Below, one piece after another: positions 34,863 to 44,734 of a stretch of DNA of 64,000 bases. Both the position numbers and the translations under genes were made by a program. The notes under the pieces were generated by a model, which saw only the letters and a list, made by a program, of their open reading frames with translations, had not been told where the DNA came from and ran no database searches. Source of the DNA: Hellea sp042093735 (GTDB lineage: Bacteria > Pseudomonadota > Alphaproteobacteria > Caulobacterales > Maricaulaceae). Location of the stretch: contig JBELEM010000005.1 of NCBI GenBank assembly GCA_042093735.1, forward strand, positions 11,586 to 75,585, given 5' to 3'. Position 1 is the first letter of the stretch, and every line of letters begins with the position of its first letter.

Positions 34863-36731
34863 CTAGGCTTTGAGATAAATTTGGCTCCCAAGACTTTTGA
34901 ACTTCTTTGACATTTCCTGCATTCCCTCATCAGCATCTGCGGGGTACAATGCAGCCTTTTCATTATCCGATAAACCATCTGCATAGTTTCTTACATCTTG
35001 CGTGATTTTCATTGAACAAAATTTTGGTCCACACATTGAACAAAAGTGAGCTACTTTATGTGCATCTTTAGGCAATGTCTGATCATGGTAATCTTTTGCC
35101 GTCTCGGGGTCTAGTGATAAATTAAACTGATCCTCCCATCGAAATTCAAATCTAGCTCTTGATAGTGCATCATCCCGTATTTGAGCAGCAGGGTGACCTT
35201 TCGCTAGATCAGCAGCATGTGCGGCTAGTTTATATGTTATAACCCCAACTTTAACATCATCTCTATCTGGCAAACCCAGGTGCTCTTTGGGAGTGACATA
35301 GCAAAGCATAGCCGTTCCGAACCAACCAATCATTGCTGCGCCAATTCCAGATGTAATATGGTCATACCCGGGGGCTATGTCTGTTGTTAACGGCCCTAAA
35401 GTATAAAAAGGGGCTTCCCCACACTCAATAAGCTGCTTCTCCATGTTGACTTTTATTTTGTGCATAGGAACATGGCCAGGACCTTCAATCATTACTTGAC
35501 AACCTTTATTCCAAGCAATTTTTGTTAACTCCCCAAGAGTTTCTAATTCAGCAAATTGCGCCCTATCGTTTGCATCTGCAATAGCCCCTGGTCTTAGACC
35601 GTCCCCTAAGCTAAACGTAACATCATAAGAACGCATAATATCGCAAATATCTTCAAAATGTGTATATAAAAAACTTTCTTTATGATGAGAAAGGCACCAC
35701 TTCGCCATTATAGAGCCGCCTCTAGAAACAATTCCACAAACACGATTTGCTGTTAGGTGAATATAAGCTAATCTTACACCGGCATGAATAGTAAAATAAT
35801 CCACACCCTGCTCGCACTGCTCAATAAGAGTATCACGATACACTTCCCAAGTTAGATCTTCTGCAACTCCGTTGACTTTTTCAAGGGCCTGATAAATTGG
35901 AACAGTACCAATCGGAACAGGCGAATTTCTAATAATCCATTCCCGGGTGTTATGAATATTTCTTCCAGTGGAAAGGTCCATCACATTATCAGCGCCCCAT
36001 CGCGTGGCCCAAACCATCTTATCAATCTCTTGCTCAACCGACGATGCAACTGCCGAGTTACCAATATTTGCATTAATTTTTACCAAAAAATTTCTGCCAA
36101 TAATTTGTGGTTCTAGTTCGGGATGATTTATATTAGCGGGTACAACTGCCCTGCCCGCTGCAATTTCACTTCTAACAAATTCTGGAGTTACAAAAGCTGG
36201 TATATTAGCACCAAAGCTTTCACCGGCCGCCACTCGTTCCTCTGCACCTTCAGCCATATTTTTACGACCAAGGTTTTCACGTTCAGCAATGTATATCATC
36301 TCCTTTGTAATAACACCTGCTTTCGCAAACTCATACTGAGTAACCATTTCATTATCTTTACCTCGCAAAGGGGAGTTTTTTATAGGAAATTCGCGAGCAA
36401 GATACTTTCCACTGGCTCCACCATTATCTTCAGGTTTCACCGAACGACCATCATAAAACTCAACACCCCCACGACCCTTAACCCATTCTGTTCTAAACCG
36501 AGGAAGGCCTTTTTCTATGTTAATTATAATATTTGGATCAGAGTAAGGCCCTGAAGTATCGTACACAGGCACATCGGGCTCATCAGCACTAGGATGTAGG
36601 TGTACCAATCTATGGGGTACTCTTAGCGAGGGGTCCGCATCTGGAGCAGTATAAACTTTCGACGAGGAAGGAAGTTCCCCAGTGGTAACTTCAAGCGTAT
36701 GCATATTGTCTTTATTTATGGGTTTGTTCAT
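34863..36731 (-). CDS. thiC: Phosphomethylpyrimidine synthase ThiC
   Basis: Radical-SAM enzyme rearranging aminoimidazole ribotide to HMP-P for thiamine synthesis. The C-terminal cluster motif is CSMCGPKFCSMKI, and NIHNTREWIIRNSPVPIGTVPIYQAL, ISRGGSIMAKW and MIEGPGHVPMHKI are family blocks. Its 622 residues are normal. AGGA precedes ATG 36731. The 51 bp upstream are too short for a TPP riboswitch, so expression probably depends on the upstream genes. No other thiamine gene is nearby. Confidence 0.97.
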   Translation of the reverse strand: MNKPINKDNMHTLEVTTGELPSSSKVYTAPDADPSLRVPHRLVHLHPSADEPDVPVYDTSGPYSDPNIIINIEKGLPRFRTEWVKGRGGVEFYDGRSVKPEDNGGASGKYLAREFPIKNSPLRGKDNEMVTQYEFAKAGVITKEMIYIAERENLGRKNMAEGAEERVAAGESFGANIPAFVTPEFVRSEIAAGRAVVPANINHPELEPQIIGRNFLVKINANIGNSAVASSVEQEIDKMVWATRWGADNVMDLSTGRNIHNTREWIIRNSPVPIGTVPIYQALEKVNGVAEDLTWEVYRDTLIEQCEQGVDYFTIHAGVRLAYIHLTANRVCGIVSRGGSIMAKWCLSHHKESFLYTHFEDICDIMRSYDVTFSLGDGLRPGAIADANDRAQFAELETLGELTKIAWNKGCQVMIEGPGHVPMHKIKVNMEKQLIECGEAPFYTLGPLTTDIAPGYDHITSGIGAAMIGWFGTAMLCYVTPKEHLGLPDRDDVKVGVITYKLAAHAADLAKGHPAAQIRDDALSRARFEFRWEDQFNLSLDPETAKDYHDQTLPKDAHKVAHFCSMCGPKFCSMKITQDVRNYADGLSDNEKAALYPADADEGMQEMSKKFKSLGSQIYLKA

Positions 36732-36782
36732 TTATTTCATCCTATTTATTACTTCTACGCCTGATCTCTTATTTTTTCTGTG

Positions 36783-38006
36783 CTAGTGATTCATAATAGC
36801 TGATTTGAGGTCTAATGAATTATCTGATAATATTTCTTTATTAAGTTTTTGTCCTTTTGTAAGTACCATTTTAGTGAACATAAATTCCCTGGGACTGTTC
36901 ACTGCATCTACCGCTAAAAGGTTATTATCTTTAAAATAAAAAGCTGAGAAGCTCCTACCTTTTTCGATATCCCCTCTTATAACAATGTGATTATACCCTT
37001 CGGAAAGACCCGCAATCTGTAACTTAAGGTCATATTGATCTGACCAAAACCATGGAAGACTATTATAAGCTTTTGGTTTTTCATTAATGTGTAGTGCTGC
37101 AATCTTTGCCTGTTCAGTAGCGTTAGGAACTGATTCGAGCCTTAGAAACCTTTCATAAATTTCATTGTAATGCCAAGATACATCACCGATAGCGTAAATT
37201 TCAGGGTCTGATGTTTGACAGAATTGATTAACTTCCACTCCGTTTTTAACCGCAAGACCAGCAGATTCTGCAAGTTCAATATTAGGAATAACGCCAATAC
37301 CAACTATAACCATGTCACCAATAAAGATTTTACCACAGGATGTGAGTATATGAATTTTTTCGTCTATTTTTTTAAATTCTGTTGCTATTATCTCTTCAAA
37401 AATTTCAACACCTTCTTCATTGTGAATACGTTTATAAAAATTTGATAATTCTAGTGCCGTAACACGTTGCAATACGCGTTCCATAGCTTCAATTACTGTA
37501 ACTTTCATTCCCTGTTTACGCAAACTAGCAGCTGTTTCTAATCCAATATAACCTCCCCCAATTATTACTGCATGATCATTAGCAACAACACGGCTTTTAA
37601 TTTTATTGACATCATCAGAGTTCCTTAAATAATAAATACCTTCTGTTTCAGAACCAGGAATGGGTATTCTTCGAACGCGGGCGCCAGTCGCAATGACGAG
37701 TTTGTCATAATTTATTATCTTGTTGTTATCAGTGACAACAGATTTATTGGCGCGGTCAATACTCTTAACACGCTCTCCTAGTCTAATACTAATCCTCGAC
37801 TTTTCATAAAGCTCAGCGGGTCGCAAAAGTATGTCTTCTATTTTTTTTTCACCAGAAAGAAACGTTTTAGACAGAGGTGGACGATGGTAGGGGTAGTCAA
37901 GCTCTTCACCAATAATTGTTATATTGCCTAACCAGCCTCCTTGCCTGAGACTAATAGCAAATTGAGAACCAGCATGGGAGCCACCTATTATAACACAATT
38001 CTTCAT
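36783..38006 (-). CDS. FAD-dependent NAD(P)H:ferredoxin reductase-like oxidoreductase
   Basis: Pyridine-nucleotide disulfide oxidoreductase-fold flavoprotein of the rhodocoxin/putidaredoxin-reductase type. FAD motif VIIGGSHAG is at residues 5-13, YHRPPLSKTFL is a family marker, ATGARVRR follows, the NAD motif is VIIGGGYIGLETAASLRKQG and the second FAD motif is IYAIGDVSWH. The C-terminal reductase domain is present. No ferredoxin is encoded beside it. Its ATG overlaps the acs stop by 4 bases, so it is translationally coupled to acetyl-CoA synthetase. Confidence 0.88.
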   Translation of the reverse strand: MKNCVIIGGSHAGSQFAISLRQGGWLGNITIIGEELDYPYHRPPLSKTFLSGEKKIEDILLRPAELYEKSRISIRLGERVKSIDRANKSVVTDNNKIINYDKLVIATGARVRRIPIPGSETEGIYYLRNSDDVNKIKSRVVANDHAVIIGGGYIGLETAASLRKQGMKVTVIEAMERVLQRVTALELSNFYKRIHNEEGVEIFEEIIATEFKKIDEKIHILTSCGKIFIGDMVIVGIGVIPNIELAESAGLAVKNGVEVNQFCQTSDPEIYAIGDVSWHYNEIYERFLRLESVPNATEQAKIAALHINEKPKAYNSLPWFWSDQYDLKLQIAGLSEGYNHIVIRGDIEKGRSFSAFYFKDNNLLAVDAVNSPREFMFTKMVLTKGQKLNKEILSDNSLDLKSAIMNH

Positions 38007-39952
38007 CGTTTTCGATTCTGCCTATTCTTGATCAATTCGTCAATGACTTCAGGCTCAGATAATGTAGATACATCACCCAAATTATCGAAATTATTTTCTG
38101 CTATTTTTCTAAGAATTCGTCTCATTATTTTACCTGAGCGAGTCTTTGGAAGGTTGTTAGAAAACTGAACCAAATCAGGAGATGCAATAGGGCCTATTTC
38201 TGATCTTACATGTTGAATTAATTCACTCTTTAAGAAACTAGAAACTTCAGTATTTGCCTTTACTGTTACATAGGCATAAATACCCTGCCCCTTAATATCG
38301 TGAGGGTACCCTACCACAGCAGCCTCAGATATTGAACTGTGGCTCACCAATGCGCTCTCTATTTCAGCAGTTCCCATTCTATGCCCAGATACATTGATTA
38401 CATCGTCCACACGACCCGTTATCCAATAAAATCCGTCTTTGTCTCTCCTACAACCATCACCAGTAAAATAAGAATTTGGGTAAGCTGAAAAATAAGTATC
38501 TATGAATCTTTCATGATTACCATAAACTGTACGCATCTGCCCAGGCCAACTTGTTTTTAAAATAAGGTTTCCATCAGCCTCACCCTTTAATTCATTTCCT
38601 GACGCGTCAACTAAAGCAGGAACAATTCCAAAAAAGGGATGAGCGCCAGCACCTGGCTTCATATCAGTAGCACCAGGTAGAGGAACGATCATTGCACCAC
38701 CAGTTTCTGTTTGCCACCAAGTGTCTACTATTGGGCACCTACTATCTCCTACTGTATGATAGTACCATTCCCAGGCTTCCGGGTTGATAGGTTCTCCTAC
38801 AGTCCCTAATAAGCGTAGACTTTTTCTAGAAGTTGCCTCTACAGGTCCGGCACCCTCACGCATTAAAGAACGAATTGCGGTTGGCGCAGTATAAAAAATA
38901 CTAACATTATGTTCATCACATATATCCCAAAACCGTGAGGCGTTAGGGTAAGTTGGAACACCCTCGTAAAGAACTGTCGTTGTGCCGTTGGCTAAAGGGC
39001 CATAAACAATATAAGTATGGCCTGTAACCCAACCTACATCTGCACTACACCAATAAACATCGTTTTCTTTTATATCAAAAACATATTCATGAGTCATAGA
39101 GGCCCAAACGAGATAACCGCCAGTAGTATGTAAAACGCCTTTTGGCGCCCCAGTTGAACCAGAAGTATAAAGTATAAATAGTGGATCCTCAGAATTCATT
39201 GGCTCAGGAGCACAGGAGTCAGCAGCGACCTTTAGTTCATCGTGAAGCCAAACATCTCTACCCGCAAGCATTTCAATTTTTTTTCCGGTTCGCCTTATTG
39301 TCAGTACTTTCTCAACTATACCAGCGATATCGCACGCAGCGTTGCAATTAGCTTTTAAAGGAATTTTTTTTGTGCCTCTCAGCCCTTCATCCGCAGTAAT
39401 AACAAAATGACTGCCACAATCCTTTATTCGACCGGCCAAAGCTTCTGGGCTAAATCCTGCAAATACAACACTATGAATGGCTCCTATTCTAGCACAGGCT
39501 AGCATAGCAATAGCTGCTTCAGGAATCATGGGCATATAAATTGTTACCCGGTCACCTTTCAGGACTCCATTATTTTTTAAAACATTAGAGAACTTACAAA
39601 CCCGTGTATATAATTGTTTATACGTCAATTTGATTGATTGATTAGGTTCGTCTGCTTCCCAAATTATTGCTACTTTATCACCTCTCTCATCAAGATGCCT
39701 ATCAATACAGTTTTCAGATACATTCAAAGTGCCATCAGAATACCACTCGATATTTAAATCTTCCTTATTCCAGCTTACATTTTTTACTTTCGTATATTCT
39801 GTTATCCACTTTAATCTTTTCCCATGCTCTCCCCAAAACTTCTCAGGGTTTTCTAGAGAAGAGTTATACATATCATTATATTTTTCTAATGTAAGATTAG
39901 CAGAAGTAACAAAACTTTTTGACGGTTTATAAACTTTAACATCTTCAGTCAT
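38003..39952 (-). CDS. acs: Acetyl-CoA synthetase
   Basis: AMP-forming activation of acetate to acetyl-CoA. Nucleotide motif YTSGSTGAPKG, the aromatic WWQTETGGAM block that shapes the acetate pocket, and WITGRVDDVINVSGHRMGT (hinge) are present. PKTRSGKIMRRILRK carries the catalytic, acetylatable Lys. ATG 39952 has AAGGA 7 bases upstream and gives 649 residues, the usual length. It begins one base after the symporter stop, coupling uptake and activation. Confidence 0.96.
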   Translation of the reverse strand: MTEDVKVYKPSKSFVTSANLTLEKYNDMYNSSLENPEKFWGEHGKRLKWITEYTKVKNVSWNKEDLNIEWYSDGTLNVSENCIDRHLDERGDKVAIIWEADEPNQSIKLTYKQLYTRVCKFSNVLKNNGVLKGDRVTIYMPMIPEAAIAMLACARIGAIHSVVFAGFSPEALAGRIKDCGSHFVITADEGLRGTKKIPLKANCNAACDIAGIVEKVLTIRRTGKKIEMLAGRDVWLHDELKVAADSCAPEPMNSEDPLFILYTSGSTGAPKGVLHTTGGYLVWASMTHEYVFDIKENDVYWCSADVGWVTGHTYIVYGPLANGTTTVLYEGVPTYPNASRFWDICDEHNVSIFYTAPTAIRSLMREGAGPVEATSRKSLRLLGTVGEPINPEAWEWYYHTVGDSRCPIVDTWWQTETGGAMIVPLPGATDMKPGAGAHPFFGIVPALVDASGNELKGEADGNLILKTSWPGQMRTVYGNHERFIDTYFSAYPNSYFTGDGCRRDKDGFYWITGRVDDVINVSGHRMGTAEIESALVSHSSISEAAVVGYPHDIKGQGIYAYVTVKANTEVSSFLKSELIQHVRSEIGPIASPDLVQFSNNLPKTRSGKIMRRILRKIAENNFDNLGDVSTLSEPEVIDELIKNRQNRKR

Positions 39953-39953
39953 T

Positions 39954-41699
39954 TCAAGTCCTTCTTTGCCGAGGAATTCGTATGCTTTCAACTAATTTTT
40001 GAGTCTGAATCGGAGGAGCAGGTGATAACAATGCTACGATCATTCCAGTAAAGGCTGCTACTATCATAAATATAAAACCTATACCCTCCGGCGAAACACC
40101 AAACCACCATCCAGCCTCAACACCGCCCATAAATTTGAAATAACATATATATCCAACAGTTGTAATTAACCCTGTTAGCATAGATGCAATCGCTCCTTCT
40201 TTATTCATTCTTTTCCAAAAAATACCAAGAACAACAACTGGAAAAAATGATGCTGCAGCAATACCAAAAGCAAAAGCAACAACCTGAGCGACAAATGGAA
40301 GAGAAGATGCAAAGGCGCCTATGAAGGCAGATAAGAGTATAGCTAAAAAAGCAGAAGTTCGGGCAATTAATAACTCTGAACGTTCTGACATATTTGGATA
40401 AAACGTATTTTTTAATAAATCATGGCTAATAGCAGAACTAATTACCATGAGTAAGCCTGCAGCTGTTGACAATGCAGCCGCTAACCCCCCGGCAACCACA
40501 AGCCCTATGACCCAATGAGGCAAATTAGCTATTTGAGGGTTAGCTAAAACAAAAATGTCTCGGTTTGGCACAATTTCATTTTTAATATTATCTTTAGAAT
40601 TTGGTCCACGGTATTGTATAATTCCGTCTTGATTTAGGTCATTAAAATCTAATAGGCCTGTATTTTCCCAATCCTTATACCATCCGGGTATAGGCTTTCC
40701 ACCTTCAGATAGAATTTCAGACCTTCGCTCTTCAAAATTTTCACTGTTTCCAATATAAGTGGCCTCATTTACAGTATCAATAAAGTTCATACGAGCAAAT
40801 GCCCCGACTGCTGGGGCAACTGTATAAAGTAAAGCGATAAACATAAGTGCCCAACCAGCCGATTTTCGAGCTGCTTTAGCAGACTTTACTGTGAAAAACC
40901 GGATGATTACATGTGGTAAACCTGCTGTACCAAACATCAAAGCCGCTGTAATACAAAAAATATCGATATTACTTTTTGTGGTTGATGTATATTCTTGGAA
41001 CCCTAGCTCTGTGACCACAGAATTTAGTTTAGAAAGCATAGGAACATCACTGCCCGCAATATTACCTATGAAGCCCAGCTGGGGAATCGGATTATTTGTT
41101 ACTATGATTGATATGAAAATAGCTGGTACTGTATATGCAAATATTAACACAACATATTGAGCAACTTGCGTGTATGTAACACCCTTCATTCCACCTAAAA
41201 CAGCATAAATAAAAACTATCAAACCCCCGATGAATATCCCAACATTAAAGGGAACCCCGAGGAAAGAAGAAAAGGCTACTCCAACACCTTTCATTTGGCC
41301 TGCTATATAAGTGAATGAAACCATCAATGCACAAACAACAGCTATTACCCTTGCTAATTTTGAGTAATACCTTTCGCCGACAAAATCCGGGACAGTGAAT
41401 TTACCAAACTCTCTTAAAAATGGAGCTAGTAGAAGCGCAAGTAGTACGTACCCACCTGTCCATCCCATGAGGTAAACTGAACCGCCGTAACCTAAAAAAG
41501 CAATTAACCCTGCCATTGACAAAAAACTAGCGGCAGACATCCAGTCAGCTGCGGTAGCCATACCATTTAAAATCGGTGGCACATCGTGCCCAGCCACATA
41601 AAACTCTTTTGTTGAACCAGCACGCGCCCAGAAGGCTATCAGAATATAAATACCAAATGTTAAGCTAACAAAAAGAATTGTCCAAAATTGTTCGCCCAT
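39954..41699 (-). CDS. Sodium:solute symporter (SSS family), acetate-permease-like
   Basis: Large subunit of a two-part sodium/solute symporter related to ActP and the VC_2705 group. About 13 hydrophobic segments are visible. GHDVPPILNGMATAADWMSAASFLSMAGL is the family N-terminal block, GWTGGYVLLALLLAPFLREFG follows, and an insert of about 80 hydrophilic residues (about 310-390) lies between central helices. The coupled DUF4212 small subunit upstream and acs downstream favour acetate or another short carboxylate as substrate. Confidence 0.9.
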   Translation of the reverse strand: MGEQFWTILFVSLTFGIYILIAFWARAGSTKEFYVAGHDVPPILNGMATAADWMSAASFLSMAGLIAFLGYGGSVYLMGWTGGYVLLALLLAPFLREFGKFTVPDFVGERYYSKLARVIAVVCALMVSFTYIAGQMKGVGVAFSSFLGVPFNVGIFIGGLIVFIYAVLGGMKGVTYTQVAQYVVLIFAYTVPAIFISIIVTNNPIPQLGFIGNIAGSDVPMLSKLNSVVTELGFQEYTSTTKSNIDIFCITAALMFGTAGLPHVIIRFFTVKSAKAARKSAGWALMFIALLYTVAPAVGAFARMNFIDTVNEATYIGNSENFEERRSEILSEGGKPIPGWYKDWENTGLLDFNDLNQDGIIQYRGPNSKDNIKNEIVPNRDIFVLANPQIANLPHWVIGLVVAGGLAAALSTAAGLLMVISSAISHDLLKNTFYPNMSERSELLIARTSAFLAILLSAFIGAFASSLPFVAQVVAFAFGIAAASFFPVVVLGIFWKRMNKEGAIASMLTGLITTVGYICYFKFMGGVEAGWWFGVSPEGIGFIFMIVAAFTGMIVALLSPAPPIQTQKLVESIRIPRQRRT

Positions 41700-41702
41700 T
41701 TA

Positions 41703-41963
41703 CTAATTATCCAAACCATATTTTTTTTCTAAGTAATTCATGCCTAGACAGTAAATAATAATAATTATCAAAAAAACATAAATTGCACCTTGTTGCGCAA
41801 ACCAAAATCCGAGAGGTGCACCGCCAATAAAATATTGATCTAGAAATTCACGAAAAATAATCCCTGCCCCAAAAGAGACTAAAAACCAAACACTTAGTAG
41901 ACCAGCAGTAAAAAGTTTAACTGATTTCCAATACAATTTCAGATTTTTAGACAAAATTTCCAT
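41703..41963 (-). CDS. DUF4212 symporter small subunit
   Basis: An 86-residue membrane protein with two hydrophobic helices (about 17-36 and 53-74), LYWKSVKLFTAGLLSVWFLVSF and PLGFWFAQQGAIYVFL, matching DUF4212. Such proteins are encoded directly before VC_2705-type symporters and are thought to be their small subunit. It is 3 bp upstream of the symporter and 18 bp downstream of iorB. Confidence 0.9.
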   Translation of the reverse strand: MEILSKNLKLYWKSVKLFTAGLLSVWFLVSFGAGIIFREFLDQYFIGGAPLGFWFAQQGAIYVFLIIIIIYCLGMNYLEKKYGLDN

Positions 41964-41981
41964 TTATTATCTCAGTAATCC

Positions 41982-44246
41982 CTAAGTTTTAATACTAAAC
42001 CTTTGATTTCCTATTGGTAAACTTCTTATTCTTTGACCTGAAGCCTTGTAAATAGCATTAACTAATGCAGGAGCTATAGGCGGAGTACCCGGTTCACCCG
42101 CTCCTCCAATACGGTTATTTGATGAAATTATCTCAACATCAATACTGGGAGCATCATCCATTCTAACCATTTTATAATCATAAAAATTACTTTGCTCTAC
42201 CGAACCATTCATTATTGTTATTTCTCCATAAAGAGCAGCAGTTAAACCAAATATAATACCACTTTCCATTTGAGCAATAAAACCATTCGGGTTAATCGCC
42301 ATTCCTGCATCTGCAGCACATGCTACATTCACAACTCGAGGGGCTCCATTACTGATGTCTACAGTAACAACCTGAGCCACGATACTCATAAAGCTTTCAA
42401 CAATCGCTATGCCTTGCGCATAACCAGCTGGTAAAGCTTTTCCCCAATCCGCCATTCGGGCTGCTGTATCAAGAACCTTTAAATGCCTGGGTTTTGATTT
42501 TAAAAGCTGTCGTCTAAACTCATAACTGTCAATACCCGCGTTAGAGGCTAATTCATCAATAAAAGACTCTGTAAAGTACCCGTGCTGTGTGTGGTCAACT
42601 GAACGCCATGCGCCAACCCGTATATGAGTAGGGCTCTCCATATATTGAGCTTTTATATTTGGAATATCGTAAATAACTGCACTAGCTTCGGGCGGGTCCA
42701 TATCATGCACAAACTTACTTTCCCAAGAAATGGGAAGTCCCTTGGTATCTAATCCTGCCTTTAAATGCCCTAAAACTGATGGCCTGTAAAAGTCTTGCTG
42801 AGTCGTTTCTTCTCTAGACCATATTAACTTAACTGGCACACCAGACTTTTTTGAAACTTGCGCGGCTTGATTTGTATAATCTGGATTAGCTCGACGACCA
42901 AATCCTCCTCCCATAAACGCTGTATGGACTGTTACACTTTCTAGCTCTATGCCTAAAGTATCTGCAGTTACTTGTCGTGTACCCAAAGGGTTTTGCGTTC
43001 CAGCCCAAATGTCACATTTTCCGTCACGGTACCAAGCTGTTGCATTCATTGGTTCCATACATGCATGAGCCAAGAATGGTACAGAATATTCAGCCTCATG
43101 AATTGAAGCAGACTCATTTATTGATTTTTCGACATCACCAGATTTATGAAGTAATTTTCCTTTACCTGATTTAATAGCAGATCTATAATTATTAAAGATC
43201 ACTTTATCATCAATATTATTAATTGAACTACTCGTCCAAGTTACATCGATAAAGTCTAATGCATTTTTTGCTTGCCAATAACCGTCAGCTACCACAGCTA
43301 TATAATCTTCCATATTATAAACACCATAAACACCGGGCATTTTTTTAGCTATTGCGTCATCCATTACACTTACTTTTTGACCATGGACAGGTGCAGCTTT
43401 AACAGTCCCGTATTTCATGCCCTCAATTTGGGCATCAATCCCGAAAACAGCTGTACCATCTACCTTTGCAGGTATATCCACTCTAGGGAGAGATTTGCCT
43501 ATTAGTTGATACTCATTTCGTTTTTTTAGTTTTGGTTGTAAATTAGGCTTTAGTGTTGCCGCGGTCTCAGCAAACTCTGAAAAAGGAGCTCTTTTATTAT
43601 CATGATAAATAAAGCTTTTTTCTGCACGTAATTGTGTAATTGGCACACCCCATTGTTTTGAGGCAGCATTTAATAACAACTCTTTAGCGGCGGCACCAGC
43701 GGTCAACATGGCTCCTGTGCCTGTAAATCTTACCGAGGTTGATCCGCCAGTAATTTGCATACTCATTGACTTAGCCGCCGCAAGCATTGCTCCATTAAGC
43801 GAGTCAAATAATACTGAAGGCACGTTAGCAGAACCAAATATAAACTCTCTCGCTAAAACAAAGTTAGCATAATCTTTTTCAGCTGGCGCTTCCATGATTT
43901 CCATAGCATCCCAATCTGCTTCCATTTCTTCGGCAAGCATTGCTGACAGTGCAGTATGAACCCCCTGACCCATTTCACCATGGGGAATGATGGCGGTAAC
44001 GGTATTGTCAGTAGCTACTTTTACCCATGTTGTTATGAGGTGTTCATCTCCATTGGTGACATAGCCTGATAAATCTTTAGTGCGGTCACCAGGACGGATA
44101 GCTATACCAACCATCAGAGCGCCGCCTGCAGTTATACCTGCAATTGCGCCGGCGCCAATAAAGCCTCTCCGTGTCCATTTTTTTAATGATGACATATTTG
44201 ATTCTTCAATTTTGTTAGAAGGATATTCTTTGTTCAGCTTAGTCAT
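41982..44246 (-). CDS. Molybdopterin-binding subunit of an IorAB-type molybdenum hydroxylase/aldehyde oxidoreductase
   Basis: Large subunit of a xanthine-oxidase-superfamily enzyme of the isoquinoline-1-oxidoreductase (IorB) type. A twin-arginine signal is at residues 25-30 (TRRGFI) followed by a Gly/Ala-rich helix, so the folded enzyme should be exported by Tat. Moco-contact blocks are GEMGQGVHTALSAMLAEEM, FMGGGFGRRANPDY, GAWRSVDHTQHGYF and GGAGEPGTPPIAPAL (catalytic Glu). 754 residues, normal. It lies 8 bp after the iron-sulfur subunit. Substrate may be an aldehyde or N-heterocycle; the acs/symporter context is compatible with an acid product. Confidence 0.88.
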   Translation of the reverse strand: MTKLNKEYPSNKIEESNMSSLKKWTRRGFIGAGAIAGITAGGALMVGIAIRPGDRTKDLSGYVTNGDEHLITTWVKVATDNTVTAIIPHGEMGQGVHTALSAMLAEEMEADWDAMEIMEAPAEKDYANFVLAREFIFGSANVPSVLFDSLNGAMLAAAKSMSMQITGGSTSVRFTGTGAMLTAGAAAKELLLNAASKQWGVPITQLRAEKSFIYHDNKRAPFSEFAETAATLKPNLQPKLKKRNEYQLIGKSLPRVDIPAKVDGTAVFGIDAQIEGMKYGTVKAAPVHGQKVSVMDDAIAKKMPGVYGVYNMEDYIAVVADGYWQAKNALDFIDVTWTSSSINNIDDKVIFNNYRSAIKSGKGKLLHKSGDVEKSINESASIHEAEYSVPFLAHACMEPMNATAWYRDGKCDIWAGTQNPLGTRQVTADTLGIELESVTVHTAFMGGGFGRRANPDYTNQAAQVSKKSGVPVKLIWSREETTQQDFYRPSVLGHLKAGLDTKGLPISWESKFVHDMDPPEASAVIYDIPNIKAQYMESPTHIRVGAWRSVDHTQHGYFTESFIDELASNAGIDSYEFRRQLLKSKPRHLKVLDTAARMADWGKALPAGYAQGIAIVESFMSIVAQVVTVDISNGAPRVVNVACAADAGMAINPNGFIAQMESGIIFGLTAALYGEITIMNGSVEQSNFYDYKMVRMDDAPSIDVEIISSNNRIGGAGEPGTPPIAPALVNAIYKASGQRIRSLPIGNQRFSIKT

Positions 44247-44254
44247 TTAATCAC

Positions 44255-44713
44255 CTAAACTTTCTTTGCAGCGGACTTGATAGCTGCCTTAATTCGTCCA
44301 TACATTCCGCAACGGCAAATATTGCCGCGCATAGAGGCATCAATGTCCTCATCCGATGGATTAGGGTTTCTCTCTAGCAATGCTACAGCAGACATAATTT
44401 GACCAGACTGACAATACCCACATTGTGGAACTTGATGCTCTATCCAAGCTTCTTGTATAGGGTGAAGAGCGTCTTCTGCATCAGCTAGACCTTCTATCGT
44501 AGTCACACTTTTTCCTTCTACATTCGACACCGGAGTTACACATGAACGGATAGGTTTCCCTTCAACATGAATAGTGCAAGCACCGCATAAAGATGATCCA
44601 CAGCCAAACTTTGTTCCTATCAACCCTAGCTTCTCCCTTAGCACCCATAATAATGGAGTGTCAGAGTCAATATTAATTTCGTGATTTTGTCTGTTTACTA
44701 TTAATTTAACCAC
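44255..44713 (-). CDS. (2Fe-2S) subunit of the IorAB-type oxidoreductase
   Basis: Small electron-transfer subunit with two [2Fe-2S] clusters. The plant-type ferredoxin motif is FGCGSSLCGACTIHVEGK with a distal Cys in IRSC, and the second domain has QCGYCQSGQIM and RGNICRCGMYGRIK. GTG 44713 is chosen because AGGAG ends 7 bases before it, giving VKLIVN, the usual N-terminus. The longer reading from ATG 44728 would place this site inside the coding sequence. First gene of the operon, just behind the rplQ terminator. Confidence 0.93.
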   Translation of the reverse strand: MVKLIVNRQNHEINIDSDTPLLWVLREKLGLIGTKFGCGSSLCGACTIHVEGKPIRSCVTPVSNVEGKSVTTIEGLADAEDALHPIQEAWIEHQVPQCGYCQSGQIMSAVALLERNPNPSDEDIDASMRGNICRCGMYGRIKAAIKSAAKKV

Positions 44714-44734
44714 AAAGTTACTCCTCATATTGCT

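Noticed and set aside
36732..36782. TPP riboswitch before thiC
   Set aside because: Only 51 bp are available and no CTGAGA-type P3/P4 elements are seen.
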